Below are positions 44,650-54,940 of a stretch of DNA of 64,000 bases, piece by piece (positions within the stretch are counted from its first letter, which is position 1; the number at the start of each line of letters is the position of its first letter). The notes beneath the pieces were generated by a model, which saw nothing but the letters and a program-made list of their open reading frames with translations, searched no databases and had not been told where the DNA came from. Position numbers and translations under genes: made by a program. Origin of the DNA: Tolypeutes matacus (Eukaryota > Chordata > Mammalia > Cingulata > Chlamyphoridae); contig JAKSZT010054324.1 in the NCBI GenBank assembly GCA_026826555.1, positions 4,821,037-4,885,036 of the forward strand. The letters are read 5' to 3'.

Positions 44650-45190
44650 GATTTAGTTCCATTTATTTATGGCTGTGTAACAAATGACTAAAATTCATAG
44701 TAGCTTGAAATTGTACCAAGCACAATTCTAATTTTCTCACTATTGTGTGGATCAAGAATTCTAGAAGGGATTGACTGGGTACATGATTTCATATCCACAG
44801 GGTGTCAGCTTACAAGATGGCTTGTTCACTCGCAGCCTGTTATCTCACCTGAGGTGTCTAGCAATTGATGCTGGTTGTTGACTATGAGCTCAGCTGGGGC
44901 TGGTGACCAGAGTGCCCACATGGAGTCTTGCCATGTGGCTAGTGCTTCTTGCCATGTGGCTAGTGCTTCTCATAGTATGGGGTATTGTTTCCAAGAGAAA
45001 GCAGCCCTGGACCAAGTGTCCCAAAAAACTTGGACCAAAGCTTCCAGGCTTTTAAAAACATAGACGTTTATCCTCAGAAGTCCTGGAATGTCACCTTTGC
45101 CACATTCTATTGATCAAGAAAGTCACTAATGCCAGTCCAATTTTAGGGTAAATTAGATTTCTCCTCTCAACCAGTGTCAAGGACTTGCCA
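44650..45190 (-). mobile_element. ERV-L/MaLR-type LTR, antisense
   Basis: 'ggctgtgtaacaaatgactaaaattcatagtagcttgaaa' (44671-44710), 'ctcactattgtgtggatcaagaattc' (44736-44761), 'cagctggggctggtgaccag' (44891), 'ccttgccacattctattgatcaagaaagtcactaatgccagtcc' (45093-45140) are blocks of a common mammalian LTR read in reverse. The exact subfamily is not certain. A 21-bp tandem duplication lies at 44926-44967. Confidence 0.6.
44926..44970. repeat. 21-bp tandem duplication
   Basis: Two identical copies of a 21-bp unit starting tcttgccatgtggc (44926-44946, 44947-44967), followed by the first three bases of a third. It arose inside the LTR and is specific to this copy as far as can be seen. Confidence 0.95.
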
Positions 45191-45407
45191 CCATTTTTAA
45201 TTTATCATACTCCTCTTTTCCTTTCTCCTCCTCTCCTAGTTTCCCTTTCTCCATCCCTCCCAAATATAATAATTTAATTCTTTAATTCTATATAATGATT
45301 ACTATATAGGAACAGTTGAAGAAAAAAAACTTTTTGTTTAAAAGTGACTTCATTAAGTTTTAATCATAAATTTTCCTAAGAGATTGTGTCACTTTTGTGG
45401 GGGTATA

Positions 45408-45500
45408 CTACTGTGTATGTGTGTGTATACATGTGTGGATCTGTGTATTTGTGTGTGTGTGTGCATGTGTGTGAGAGAGAGTGTGAGGTTTGTGTGGTGA
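45408..45500. repeat. (TG)n microsatellite, interrupted
   Basis: Several TG runs separated by atac, gatc and gagaga interruptions. The longest pure run is about seven units near 45451. Confidence 0.9.
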
Positions 45501-45504
45501 AAGC

Positions 45505-46085
45505 ATTAAAATGAATACCCTGTGCTGGATCCCTGCACCGACCTCCATAATTGATGATACACTTTCTCACCAAATACCAAGCACAAGCACTCTTCTATCC
45601 CTAGAAACTGGTGACAACTCACTCGAATAGCCCAGAAATCAGGTAGAAATTGAGTATTTTTTAGAGCACCTAATTAAGAAATGATGAGATAGATATACAG
45701 AGAAGGAAGGCAACTTGTTCATCCTCTCAAAAGGAGGTCAGCAGGAAAGAATCAGGAAACTGCATCCATCTTTCTTGTGTTACATCTGAAGTGTGTCACC
45801 ATTTTGAAATGGTGAATGTATGGCTGTTCCATTTCTGGATTTGGCTGCTATGTTGGGATTACTTTCACCTACAGGAAACATACAGACATGGACAGTCTAT
45901 GAAAAAACAGTCTTTCTATATGGCTTTACGTCTTACTAATTTTCAGTATAGTAGTATGAAGATTGTATTATTTTTCCAAACTATTTACTGTCTTTCCTTA
46001 TCAGGAGGCTCTTCAGCTGGCCTTTCCTTACCTGGCTCCTATTTCCCTGCCTACTGACTTTACACGTACCCACCTGGCTTAGTTT
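45505..46085. other. Unassigned
   Basis: No repeat is identified with confidence. The 88-codon frame at 45791-46057 has no family match. Confidence 0.4.
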
Positions 46086-46089
46086 ACCA

Positions 46090-46372
46090 TGTAATGTGAA
46101 TGGAAGGGATCTGTGTCACTTTTAAGCAAAAATTTTAAGAGTCATCATGTGGTTCTTTTATAACTCTACCAAAGACTGGAATGTCCCCCACTGGTTCTCA
46201 TCCTTCAACCTGCATCCTAGAACGATGAAACAGAGCCTGTGCTGCTTCACAATGGCAATAGAATGTCAGCCAGGAATCAACTTTTAATGTTTCAAGCCAC
46301 TAAAATTTTGATATCTTTTGTGGCTGCAGTCTAACTTAAAATGTATCTGATACATTGTATCTGAGAGTAAAA
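46090..46372 (+). mobile_element. MaLR (MLT1-type) LTR 3' part
   Basis: 'gaatgtcagccaggaatcaacttttaatgtttcaagccactaaaattttgatatcttttgtggctgcagtctaac' (46261-46335) has the order of the 3' end of MLT-class LTRs in sense direction. The 5' part is diverged. Confidence 0.55.
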
Positions 46373-46539
46373 ATTTCCAGCCAAATGGTATGGGCATGTT
46401 TTCAAAGGGCAGACTGTCTCTGTTTCAGTATGGCTAGGAAGATTTCTATGGATACATAGAACTTGATTTTATATTCAGATTGGTCTTTGAATGAGGTCGT
46501 GTTTTCAATGATTAAATTCTTGGGATCTGCAGTTGTGAT

Positions 46540-46655
46540 TTCCACTTTATAAATTGGTGACCTTGGGCATATTACTAAACTCCTTAAGTTTCTTTTACCC
46601 CAGCTAGATAATAGTGACAATAATACATACTTCATGGGATTATGAAAGAATTCCA
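46540..46655 (+). mobile_element. MIR SINE fragment
   Basis: 'ggtgaccttgggcatattactaaactccttaagtttc' (46556-46592) and 'ataatagtgacaataatacatacttcatgggattatgaaag' (46608-46648) follow the sense MIR order. It abuts the MER5A element to its right. Confidence 0.75.
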
Positions 46656-46662
46656 TGAACTA

Positions 46663-46865
46663 AGGCAACTGTTCTCAACGGGGGCAGTTTTAGCATTCAG
46701 GACACATTGGCAATGCCTAGAGAGATTTTTCTTTGCCATTATGAGGGTAGTAGTACTACTAGTGGCCAGGGATGCTGCAAAGCATTCTACAATGCACAGG
46801 ACAGCCCCCAATGACAAAGAATTATCTGGCCCAAAATTTCAATAGTGCTAACAGTTGAGAAAGTA
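46663..46865 (+). mobile_element. MER5A, near full length (hAT-Charlie, non-autonomous)
   Basis: From 'aactgttctcaacgggggcagttttagcattcaggacacattggcaatgcctagagagatttttctttg' (46667-46735) through 'ggccagggatgctgcaaagcattctacaatgcacaggacagcccccaatgacaaagaattatctggcccaaaatttcaatagtgc' (46763-46847) to 'agttgagaaag', the sequence follows the MER5A consensus end to end. That is about 200 bp against a usual length near 190. The ends (ctgttctcaac and gttgagaa) form the short terminal inverted repeat. The overlapping 67-codon frame is not a gene. Confidence 0.92.
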
Positions 46866-46869
46866 AAGT

Positions 46870-47615
46870 GTTTCTTAACACAATTTCTGGCACAGAAATT
46901 AAATGTCCTGTAGAATATTATTGAGTAGGCATAAGTGACAACCTGGGTTATTTTGGAATTAATTTATGAAACAACCCCAGTTTTGCAAGTTAACTATAAA
47001 GATGTGTTCAACTGTAAGCATATAAGCATATTTAACTAGAGAAAAATCATTGTTCTTTCAGATGTCTAAGCTATGACATTCTGTAAATCCCACAGTAGTT
47101 ATATAAATATTAAAACAGAAGAGGCTAGAAAGTCTCTGAACTTTCATAGAATTTTTTATTATATGCTTCAAATTCTGGTAATTATTGTCAGCATACAATG
47201 TACATTAGACAAGGTTTAGAAAATCATATGCATTTAAAATGTAATATAAATATATAATGCATAAAAGTAAACTACCTGAATAATAAATATATTTACCCAA
47301 AGAGTAAATAAAACAGCTCATAAGAAGCTGTTTCAATTATTCAGGTAAACACTACCTTCTATACTTGACTTTCATTGCTCTGGGTCATGGGAATAAAAAA
47401 AGAAATATGGCCTTGCAATGAAATCGGGAAATGACATCATTTAAAACATCCAAAAAAATCTAATATAAAAGTTTCACTGTTCTAACTCTCCTTCTGTCAG
47501 TGTTCAAGGGCACTCTAGTATTGCATCAGAATCCTACTCTTCCTAACAAGAAACCTTACCATAGCTGATAAAGCCAGGAATGGACTTTAGGGGAAGTTGT
47601 TGGTTTTAGTGGAAA
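46870..47615. other. Unique AT-rich sequence, nothing recognised
   Basis: No repeat or gene is recognised. Confidence 0.45.
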
Positions 47616-47619
47616 GATT

Positions 47620-47765
47620 GGCAGAAACTTGGCATCTAGTGTTGGTGACTAACTAGCTGGGTTACCTTGAAACATGCATTTTCAAGGCATATACTTACTC
47701 ATCTTTTAGATGAGGATGTGGAATTAGTGCTCCTCTATATTCCTCTCCAGCTTATAAATTACATG
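47620..47765 (+). mobile_element. MIR-type SINE fragment
   Basis: 'tgactaactagctgggttaccttgaaacatgcattttc' (47646-47683) and 'ctcatcttttagatgaggatgtggaattagtgctcctctatattcctctccagc' (47699-47752) resemble a MIR variant in sense orientation. Confidence 0.55.
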
Positions 47766-47769
47766 AATT

Positions 47770-48045
47770 TGTGTCTCCATTTGCTCTCTTTTACATGTAT
47801 ATCCTTTAGCCTTGTCCTTCTTTTGAATGACGTTTAAACAGGAACAGCCCTGCTGTACCGACTCTAGAAATAAAAGCATTATGATTGACTACTTTCCTTT
47901 GTGAGTTTTGTTTTGCTTTTAGGCTGTAGCTTTTTAAAAATAATTAAAAATCTAGCTGAAGATTAGCCTCTAGCATTAAAGAATACCAAAGTATAGTAAA
48001 ATGTCATTCTAGATATTTTAAACAGCAAATAATAATAATATTAGC
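47770..48045. other. Unassigned
   Basis: No repeat or gene is recognised. Confidence 0.4.
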
Positions 48046-48049
48046 CACC

Positions 48050-48245
48050 ACATTCTGGTGACTTGCTGTGTGACAATCTCTGTGCTAAATGTTTTACCTA
48101 ACTTATGTCAGTTAACATAGCAATAACTCTGAAATGGAGACGTTACTTGCCATTTTACATGTAAGTAAATCAAGACTTAGGGAACATTGAAAGCCAGACA
48201 ACATGTATGATTCTAACCAAGGCTGTCACAGCCAATGCATGGTCT
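48050..48245 (-). mobile_element. MIR SINE, antisense
   Basis: 'gctaaatgttttacctaacttatgtcag' (48083-48110), 'ggagacgttacttgccattttacatgtaagtaaatcaagacttaggg' (48136-48182), and 'gattctaaccaaggctgtcac' (48209) are antisense MIR blocks. Confidence 0.75.
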
Positions 48246-48249
48246 CAGT

Positions 48250-49005
48250 TACCATGCCTTTAACAGTTAAAATGCTCTTACATGACATCTTTCACTGAAA
48301 ATGATAACAATATGGGCTTCTATGAAAGTGAGCACACATTTATCCTTTCTGAATATGTGGTCGGCTTTTGTGAAGCAACATTGGTGAAGATATTTCATTT
48401 CTTATTCATTCCACATATCTTCTCACATGTATCTCTACTCTCTCATGGTTAGCTGTGCAGTCCTAGTCTCCCTTTTTCTCAGGCAAACTAGGTGGCAAGG
48501 AAGGAGAGACAGGAATCAGCCTAACGTTTGCAGTAGGACAGGTAATTGATAACATGCCTGTGGGTGGCTAAAATGAGCAATGGTTCCCGTCATCCTAGTT
48601 CTTCTCTCTACCACATGGTTTCATGTGGATTTAAGTAACTCAAATAGGATTAGGAAAAGCAGGTTGTTCACCAGTCATGCTGCTCATATCTTTTGAAATA
48701 CTTATCCTTTAGATAAAAGAAGGAAATTGGTTTTTGACTATCTTTGTGGAAGAGAATGCTGTGGTCTCTAGAAGACAACATTACTGACTTCAAGTGCCAT
48801 GACCTTGGGACCTAATCAAACATATGGCCAAAAATATGAGAATGTACCTTTATGCTCTTCGTGTGTGTGTGTGTTACACCAATATCACCTTCTTCTTGGA
48901 ATAATACCTAAGTAGTATTTCACTTCTATTCATCACTTAACAGTAAAAATCCCTAAAGTCCCCTAAAGCATGAAAAATTTATTCTAGTTTTTATTCTCCT
49001 TTGAT
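48250..49005. other. Unassigned; small GT run
   Basis: A (GT)n run of about seven units is at 48860-48874. A possible MLT-type trace lies near 48760-48830 but is too weak to list. No gene is recognised. Confidence 0.4.
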
Positions 49006-49009
49006 CTTT

Positions 49010-49205
49010 GTAGGCTACTTACTATGTGACACTTTTTCATGAATTATGTTGTTTATTCCACATAACAACCCTCTGAGTTAAGTAGCATTGTTATCTCATT
49101 TTACAGATGAGAAGACTGAGGCTTAAATATTTAATAACTTGCCCAGTGTTGGACAACTAAGAGATGACAAAACCAGTATTCAAACCCAGGCTGGGAATCT
49201 ATATC
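49010..49205 (-). mobile_element. MIR SINE, antisense, well preserved
   Basis: 'taacaaccctctgagttaagtagcattgttatctcattttacagatgagaagactgaggc' (49064-49123), then 'aataacttgcccagtgttgg' and 'agtattcaaacccaggctggg' (49171-49195), follow the complete antisense MIR order including the box-B head. One of the best preserved MIRs in the window. Confidence 0.88.
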
Positions 49206-49209
49206 ATTC

Positions 49210-50900
49210 TAAAGGGCAGAAAGAAATCAGATTCATTCATCATTGAAAGCCTTCTATCTAGAATGTTTTAAAGTCTTGCTAAGAAGAAATTTGTTGTTTA
49301 AGCTTTTTTTAATGATTTTTTCAGAGTTCAAATCTGAACAACTTATAAAAAAATAACTTGGATAATAGACTGTTATAAATCTGTGTTTGCTTCATTAAAG
49401 TGATTTCTACAATTCCATATAAGGATCTCCAAGACTTCTATATAAAACCTTTTTTGCCATAAGCTAAAGATGTTACAGGTAACTGCATTGGTGGCACTCT
49501 CCCTCTAGATCCAAATATCCAGCTGTGATCTTTTTCTTATTATGAATTATATCAACTCTGCAATTAGAATAGAACTGGCAGGCTGTCCCAATTGGACTAA
49601 TAAAAGGGCTGACTTGTAGCTAGAACAGACACTAAATCCTGGCACAGCTTAGTTTAGATAATGTCAAAACTCCTGTTTGAGAGCACATTGCTCTCACCTA
49701 GTTTCTTCAATTATATTGAGAAAGAAGTTACACAATTCTTAAAATATAGTAAAAGTTAAAGAAGAACCAAGCCAACAATTGTGCTAAAATCTCATGGGCA
49801 AATAGAATCTGTTTAATTGGCAGTAGGACAGATTAAATCTTATGATTTGTATCCCTTTTTAATTTATAACTGAGTTCTTGTGTTTGTTCATCTTAAGGTA
49901 TCTGCATGTATTTCTTTTGTGTAATTAATACAAAATGTTTTCTTTTGGCTTTTGTTATTTAATTTAGCAAAGTCATTTGGGATATGGCTTATAAGTTTGC
50001 CAATTTTATCCTTCAAGTGTGGGAACAATTCTGTTGAATGTTGGTAAATTCTAATTTTCTTCCATTCCTAAGAAGAAGGATAATTTACCAAAGTAGCAAT
50101 TCAGTTTGTAACTTGGAGAACATTCCTTTTTGCTTTGCTCCATTCCTTTTAACTCTTAGCTCACTTTTGCTATTTCCTTTCCTTTCAATCATCTCAAGAA
50201 TCAGAATATTACTGGAATTTACAGAGAAAGAAGGTGTGGAGGAGTTGATAGCCAGTATTTTTTCCCCTAAATTCTAACTTATGAATGTTCCCTGAACATA
50301 GTTACAGGAGAGAACATTAAAATTTAGGGGATGTCTCATTTACAAGTATTCTGTTTACCATTTAAGGCCAAATCTGGGCAAAATTTTTATGTAGTAAAAA
50401 CATGTCTTTGAGATTTCCAGCCCTTTTTCTGTTTGTGTCCCACCCCCACCTCTATTTCCTATTCTCCTTTACTACCTCACTCCCATCTACCCTGTCAGGT
50501 TCTTAGGATACTCCCAGTTTCATGCCTGCCTTATAGGGGAGTTACTTTTCAGAAATGAAGTTACTCCTTATATTTATTCTTTTAAGCAACTTGTAAAGAA
50601 ACCGATTCTGAATCTAGATTTTGAGATGTGCATTCTAAAATAGAGTGGATTGAACCATAGTCCCACAGTTCCAGGATAGCCAGGAGGACATTTGAGTGGG
50701 GACCAGAGATAAATTAGTGAACTACTTTAATTTTATATGTCAGTTCTACAATATCCTCATTGAAAGAAGTAAGTATTTCTACATTTCTCCATTAGCTGCA
50801 TATAATATGATGTTTTCTCTTTCCCAGGAATTCTTATATTTTCAAATAAAGTTTCATTCTGTGTTCAAGAAAGTCTAAGCATAAAAAATGAGCGAAAGAA
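49210..50900. other. Unique sequence, possibly containing conserved non-coding DNA
   Basis: No repeat is recognised over about 1.7 kb. The stretch 49480-50000 has A/T-core homeodomain-like motifs (gtaattaata near 49921, tttaattggcag near 49812) without low complexity. Open frames at 50038-50277 and 50696-50878 have no family match. Confidence 0.35.
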
Positions 50901-50908
50901 TCTTAACA

Positions 50909-51026
50909 TTATATATATGTGTGTTTACATATGTGTCTGTGTATATATATATACATACAAATATATGTTATATATAAGTACACACATACATATACACAGA
51001 CACATAAACACATACACATAGATATG
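50909..51026. repeat. TA/TG microsatellite forming an inverted repeat
   Basis: A TA/TG-rich tract becomes CA/TA-rich. The arm at 50920-50945 is the reverse complement of 50991-51012, except for a 4-base insertion (cata) in the left arm. That gives a 22-bp stem with a loop of about 45 bases. The overlapping minus-strand frame (50909-51097) is low complexity. Confidence 0.9.
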
Positions 51027-51029
51027 TAT

Positions 51030-51225
51030 TTATTCAAGGTATTATTTCCTTTTAAGTTGATCCTTAAAAATTTGGTTGGTCCCTGAAAGTTTAACAAAAC
51101 TTTACATAAGACAATCAGAGTTGAGATAATCCTTAAAGTTTAATGCTATAACTCCCAGGAGTTAGTCATATTTAGAAAAAAATAAAAGAAAGTATTTATC
51201 AAATAGTGTATTGATCAAGTTCACC
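51030..51225. other. Unassigned
   Basis: No repeat or gene is recognised. Confidence 0.4.
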
Positions 51226-51229
51226 AAGG

Positions 51230-51690
51230 AGAGAGAGAATTCTGGCTTGGTCTCAGATGCAAACAGATCTCTGTAGCAAATATGGACACATGAGCTCAGT
51301 TGTCTTGCCTTGAAGCCCTTTAATATGTAAATAATCCAGGCAACCCTCTAGTCTCTGAGTCCTTATTCCCCAAGCAACTTTATGATGATGATTTAGCCTC
51401 AGATCCATATCTGTTTGAGAGATATAAAAAATTCAAGTCATGTGATCCCTGATTGTTGATTAATGAATTAATCATGTTTTCACATAACATTCTCTATAAG
51501 CTTGGATACTGTGGACTGACCTGTTCTCTCCAGCTCAGAAAATTAGGTTTCTGAGCCCATATAGCTGAAGCGCAGACCTTGGACTAGAATAAATTCAATA
51601 AAAGAAGTGTCCTCTTCCTCTCTTGGAAGCCAGCCTGCCAGCACCTCTGGGGATACTGTCACTTTACTGTGTTCCTTTATTTTGAAATTC
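51230..51690 (+). mobile_element. Possible LTR-like element
   Basis: A TATA-like gatataaaaaat (51421), an aataaa-containing segment (gaataaattcaataaaag near 51588-51605) and a pyrimidine-rich stretch afterwards (cctcttcctctcttgg) occur in LTR order. No terminal duplications were found and no family is recognised, so this is tentative. Confidence 0.25.
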
Positions 51691-51694
51691 TACA

Positions 51695-52420
51695 TTTATA
51701 ATTTGATGACAGAACTCAACACGTAAAAATGTGTTTTGTTGCAGAGCATTTGTCTCCTTCCAGCTAAATGTACAGAAATGGGTTGTTTTCCTTTCTTTTC
51801 TCCTTTCCTCAGTTTTCTTCTAAATTTTACATGGATCTTTTCTCTAGAGTCAACTTAACACTGGAAACTGTGAGAAGAAGCTACAGGGCTCATTTCAATG
51901 GTGGGGACAATCAGAGGAGAAACAAAGAAGTTTCCACATCATTTTCATATTTTATGAACTAAATAGTTTCTTTTCTATTTAGTTAGAAGATGTGTAATGT
52001 GTACTATTGCTCTTCATGCTGATGTCAAAGAGAGCAAAGGCAGCTTAAGTACTTGGTTAATTTGTATGAAGGTTTGTTGCAAAGAACAAATAAACAGAAC
52101 TTCATGAATATATAATGTTGCTGAACGCAGCTGAAGTTATTTCTAGCCACCAACACAGCTTTTCTCCAAGGTCAAGGCTGCCTGTTTGCTGGTAAAATTG
52201 TTGATTGGTTTTGTTATCCTGCTTGAACCGTGTCGAAGCAGCCAGCTGATTTCTGAATCACTTATTTAGATTCTGTGCTTTGAGCCACTTCACTTCCCAG
52301 CATCTTAAAGAATCCCAAGACGTAGAAGAACTGACTGGGAAGTATTACGTCTTATCCTTCTCCTGTCTCTGTACAGGATCTTCTGTCACATTCAAAGCTG
52401 AGGTGGCTTGATTTCCACAT
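51695..52420. other. Unique sequence, possibly containing conserved non-coding DNA
   Basis: No repeat is identified. The interval 52090-52320 has mixed composition with CAGCTG-type E-box cores (agccagctgattt near 52239). Regulatory function is only a possibility. Confidence 0.3.
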
Positions 52421-52422
52421 TA

Positions 52423-53597
52423 AAAAGGAGTCCTTCCAGAGGATGAGCATCCCTGGCACTGAGGGATTATTACCAAGTGACAACTAGAAATACATTTGGA
52501 AAAATGACCTTGACCAAAAGAGGAAATATTAAATACAAATGAGTTTTTATGGCTAAGAGATTTCAAAGTGAGTTGGGAGGTCATTCCAGAGGTTACACTT
52601 CTGCATGTCTCAGCAGGATCTCATTGACTGCCACTGTAAACAGGGCCTCAAACAGGGGTGCTCCTGAGGGCTCTAGAAACATCTTGACGCTATAGACAGG
52701 GCCGACAACCCCAAGAAATCAGCACCCTCTTGGTGGGCCTTACCTTGGAATATATGATAATCTATCCCTCCAATGTATCCAAGTTGGACTCATTTATAAT
52801 CTTCCCACACATGGTTTTTATGCCCCTTTTATCTGAACCTTTAATTAGCACTATACACATTAAAAATGTGTCCCAGAGACAACTCTTCTGGCTGTTCATA
52901 TGCCAGTAGAACCCAGAATCTCAGAAGACTTGCAATACCTACCCTCCAATTCATCAGACTTACCCAGAACAACTAAAAAAAAGGATGATGTTGGAAAATG
53001 CCTATTCCAAAAAACAGAGAGTACTACAACTGCAAGCAAGACAGTTCCACCCATCTGCCCTATGGGATCTAAGCCCCCTCTCAATCAGAAGCAGAGTAGG
53101 CATCACCATCCTAAAATCCTAAAGATTGATGAATGAAAAAAAACATAAAGGGAGATTGCATCTATGGACTAAAGTAGATTATTATTCTAGTAATGGGAGA
53201 ACTTGTAATACTGATATAAAGATTGTGTTCACTAGAAGTTCTCAGGGGAGGGAGAAGGAGGAATACGTATACACATTTTTAGGACATTGGAATTGTCCTG
53301 TATGACATTGCAATGATGGAAACAGGCCATTATACATTTTGTCAAAACCTATAAAATTGTGCTGTGCAAAGTATAAACCATAATGTAATCTATAGGCAAT
53401 GGTTAGTAGCAATGCTTCAAAATGTGTTCATCAATTTTAACAAATGTACCACATTAATGAAAGATGTTGTCAATGGGGAAAAGTGTGGGAAGGGGAGGGG
53501 TGAGGTATATAGGAATCCTCTATGCTTTAGATGTAACATTTATGTCATCTAAATCTTCTTTAAAAAAAAAAATAATAAAGGAAACAAAAGGAGTCCT
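52423..53597 (+). mobile_element. 5'-truncated LINE-1 3' region with 12-bp target duplication
   Basis: The direct repeat aaaaggagtcct occurs at 52423-52434 and 53586-53597. It flanks an 1151-bp insert that ends in an A-rich tail (53561-53580). The insert is non-coding L1 3' sequence. Its last 300 bp, with 'ttttgtcaaaacctataaaattgtgctgtgcaaagtataaaccataatgtaa' (53337-53388) and 'aacaaatgtaccacattaatgaaagatgttg' (53439-53469), are typical of placental L1 3' UTRs. The upstream part is collinear with the minus-strand copy at 190-1640. The duplication and tail show target-primed insertion. Frames of 62-78 codons at 52896-53136 and 53364-53664 lie inside and are not genes. Confidence 0.9.
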
Positions 53598-53599
53598 CA

Positions 53600-54375
53600 A
53601 TATTGTACTGTGGGAGATTTTTCAGCATGCTGATCCAAGTTTTATGAAAAATACAAAGTTGTAGGAGAAACTAATAGAGACAATAGAATACTAAGTGACA
53701 CTAATGGCACAACCACAGTAATCTAAAAATCATGTTCCCTGTTTTTCCCCCCTTTTAAAATTAATGGGCTTGTCTTTTTGTTCACTATAAATGCAAACTC
53801 ATACACCTGAGAGAAAATTTGGAAATAATATTTTTGTCTGGTATTTTTCCTAGGCATAGAAATATTTTTCTACAGACTTTGAATTAGTACTTAAAAGAAG
53901 CATAAATGTGTACTTCCAAGGTAAACATTTCCAGTCATATGATGATAAAGATTACCATTGACAACCTCCTAACTTTTTGTAAATTTTTATGGTTTATCAA
54001 ACATTTTTACATATTACCAGCAGGGCATGGTAACATTATTAAATTCGATACAAAGGAAAGCACTAAGATTTAGTGAGGTGGCTCATGTCCAAGACAAAAA
54101 TCACAGAGTTTATGGATATTAGTAGTCAATGTCAGTCTTCACCCATAGAGAATAACATGGTAACACGTATCCCCTAAATCTTCACATTTGGATTGTAATA
54201 CTTTCACCATAATGTACTTATTTATATTAATGTAAGAGCACTCAAAATATGTAGGCTAAAGTGAGAAAAAAATGTAAGCCATTGTATCCTTCTGAAATGT
54301 TAAAATGAATTAACTCACCACTCTAGCCAATAGAAAATAATATTAGAGGAATGAAAACAGAGCTATATTACATCC
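53600..54375. other. Unassigned AT-rich sequence
   Basis: No repeat or gene is recognised with confidence. Confidence 0.4.
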
Positions 54376-54377
54376 AT

Positions 54378-54930
54378 TAACTCATTTATTCATTCATTCA
54401 CCAAATACTTGAACTCTACTTGCCATGTGTTATTATCATAGACCCCAAAACTCTATCATAAACAAACTAGACATGATCCCAGCCCTCATTGAGTTTTTAG
54501 CCTAGTTGGGAAGTTAGACACTAATTTTATGAGTATATATTTAAAAACTGTCAGAAGAGCAAGGAGAGAAAATCAATGGGAAACTGTGAAAGTGGAAACA
54601 GAAAACCTGATTTAGTTGGGACTTTGATATAAAGCTTCTCTGGGGAAGTGACATAGGATACGTTATGTGAAATATGAATTGGAATTTCTAAGATAAGGGA
54701 GGGTTTGGGGGAAAAGGGGAATATGTTCCTGACCAAAGGAAAAGTATATGAAGATGTATTGAGTTAGTCGGCCACACACTGCTTTGAAGAATTGAAAGAT
54801 GTCCAGTGTATGCAGAGCAGAGAGCAGGAAACAGAGCATTGTTCTCTAAAGAAGAGCAGGAACCATAGAGGATGTAGTTGACTGTATTGTATCTTTTGAA
54901 TTTTACCTAAGAACAATTGGAAACTACTGA
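54378..54930 (-). mobile_element. L2 3' region, antisense, cut by assembly gap
   Basis: 'atttattcattcattcaccaaatacttgaactctacttgcc' (54383-54423), 'gatcccagccctcattgagtttttagcctagttgggaag' (54475-54513), 'cagaagagcaaggagag' and, near the gap, 'ttttacctaagaacaattggaaactactga' (54901-54930) follow the antisense order of L2 from its 3' end into the polymerase region. The ten N at 54931-54940 end it. Confidence 0.72.
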
Positions 54931-54940
54931 NNNNNNNNNN
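54931..54940. other. Assembly gap (10 N)
   Basis: Ten ambiguous bases. The sequence switches from antisense L2 on the left to sense L1 on the right, so the gap may hide a junction of unknown length. Confidence 0.99.
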
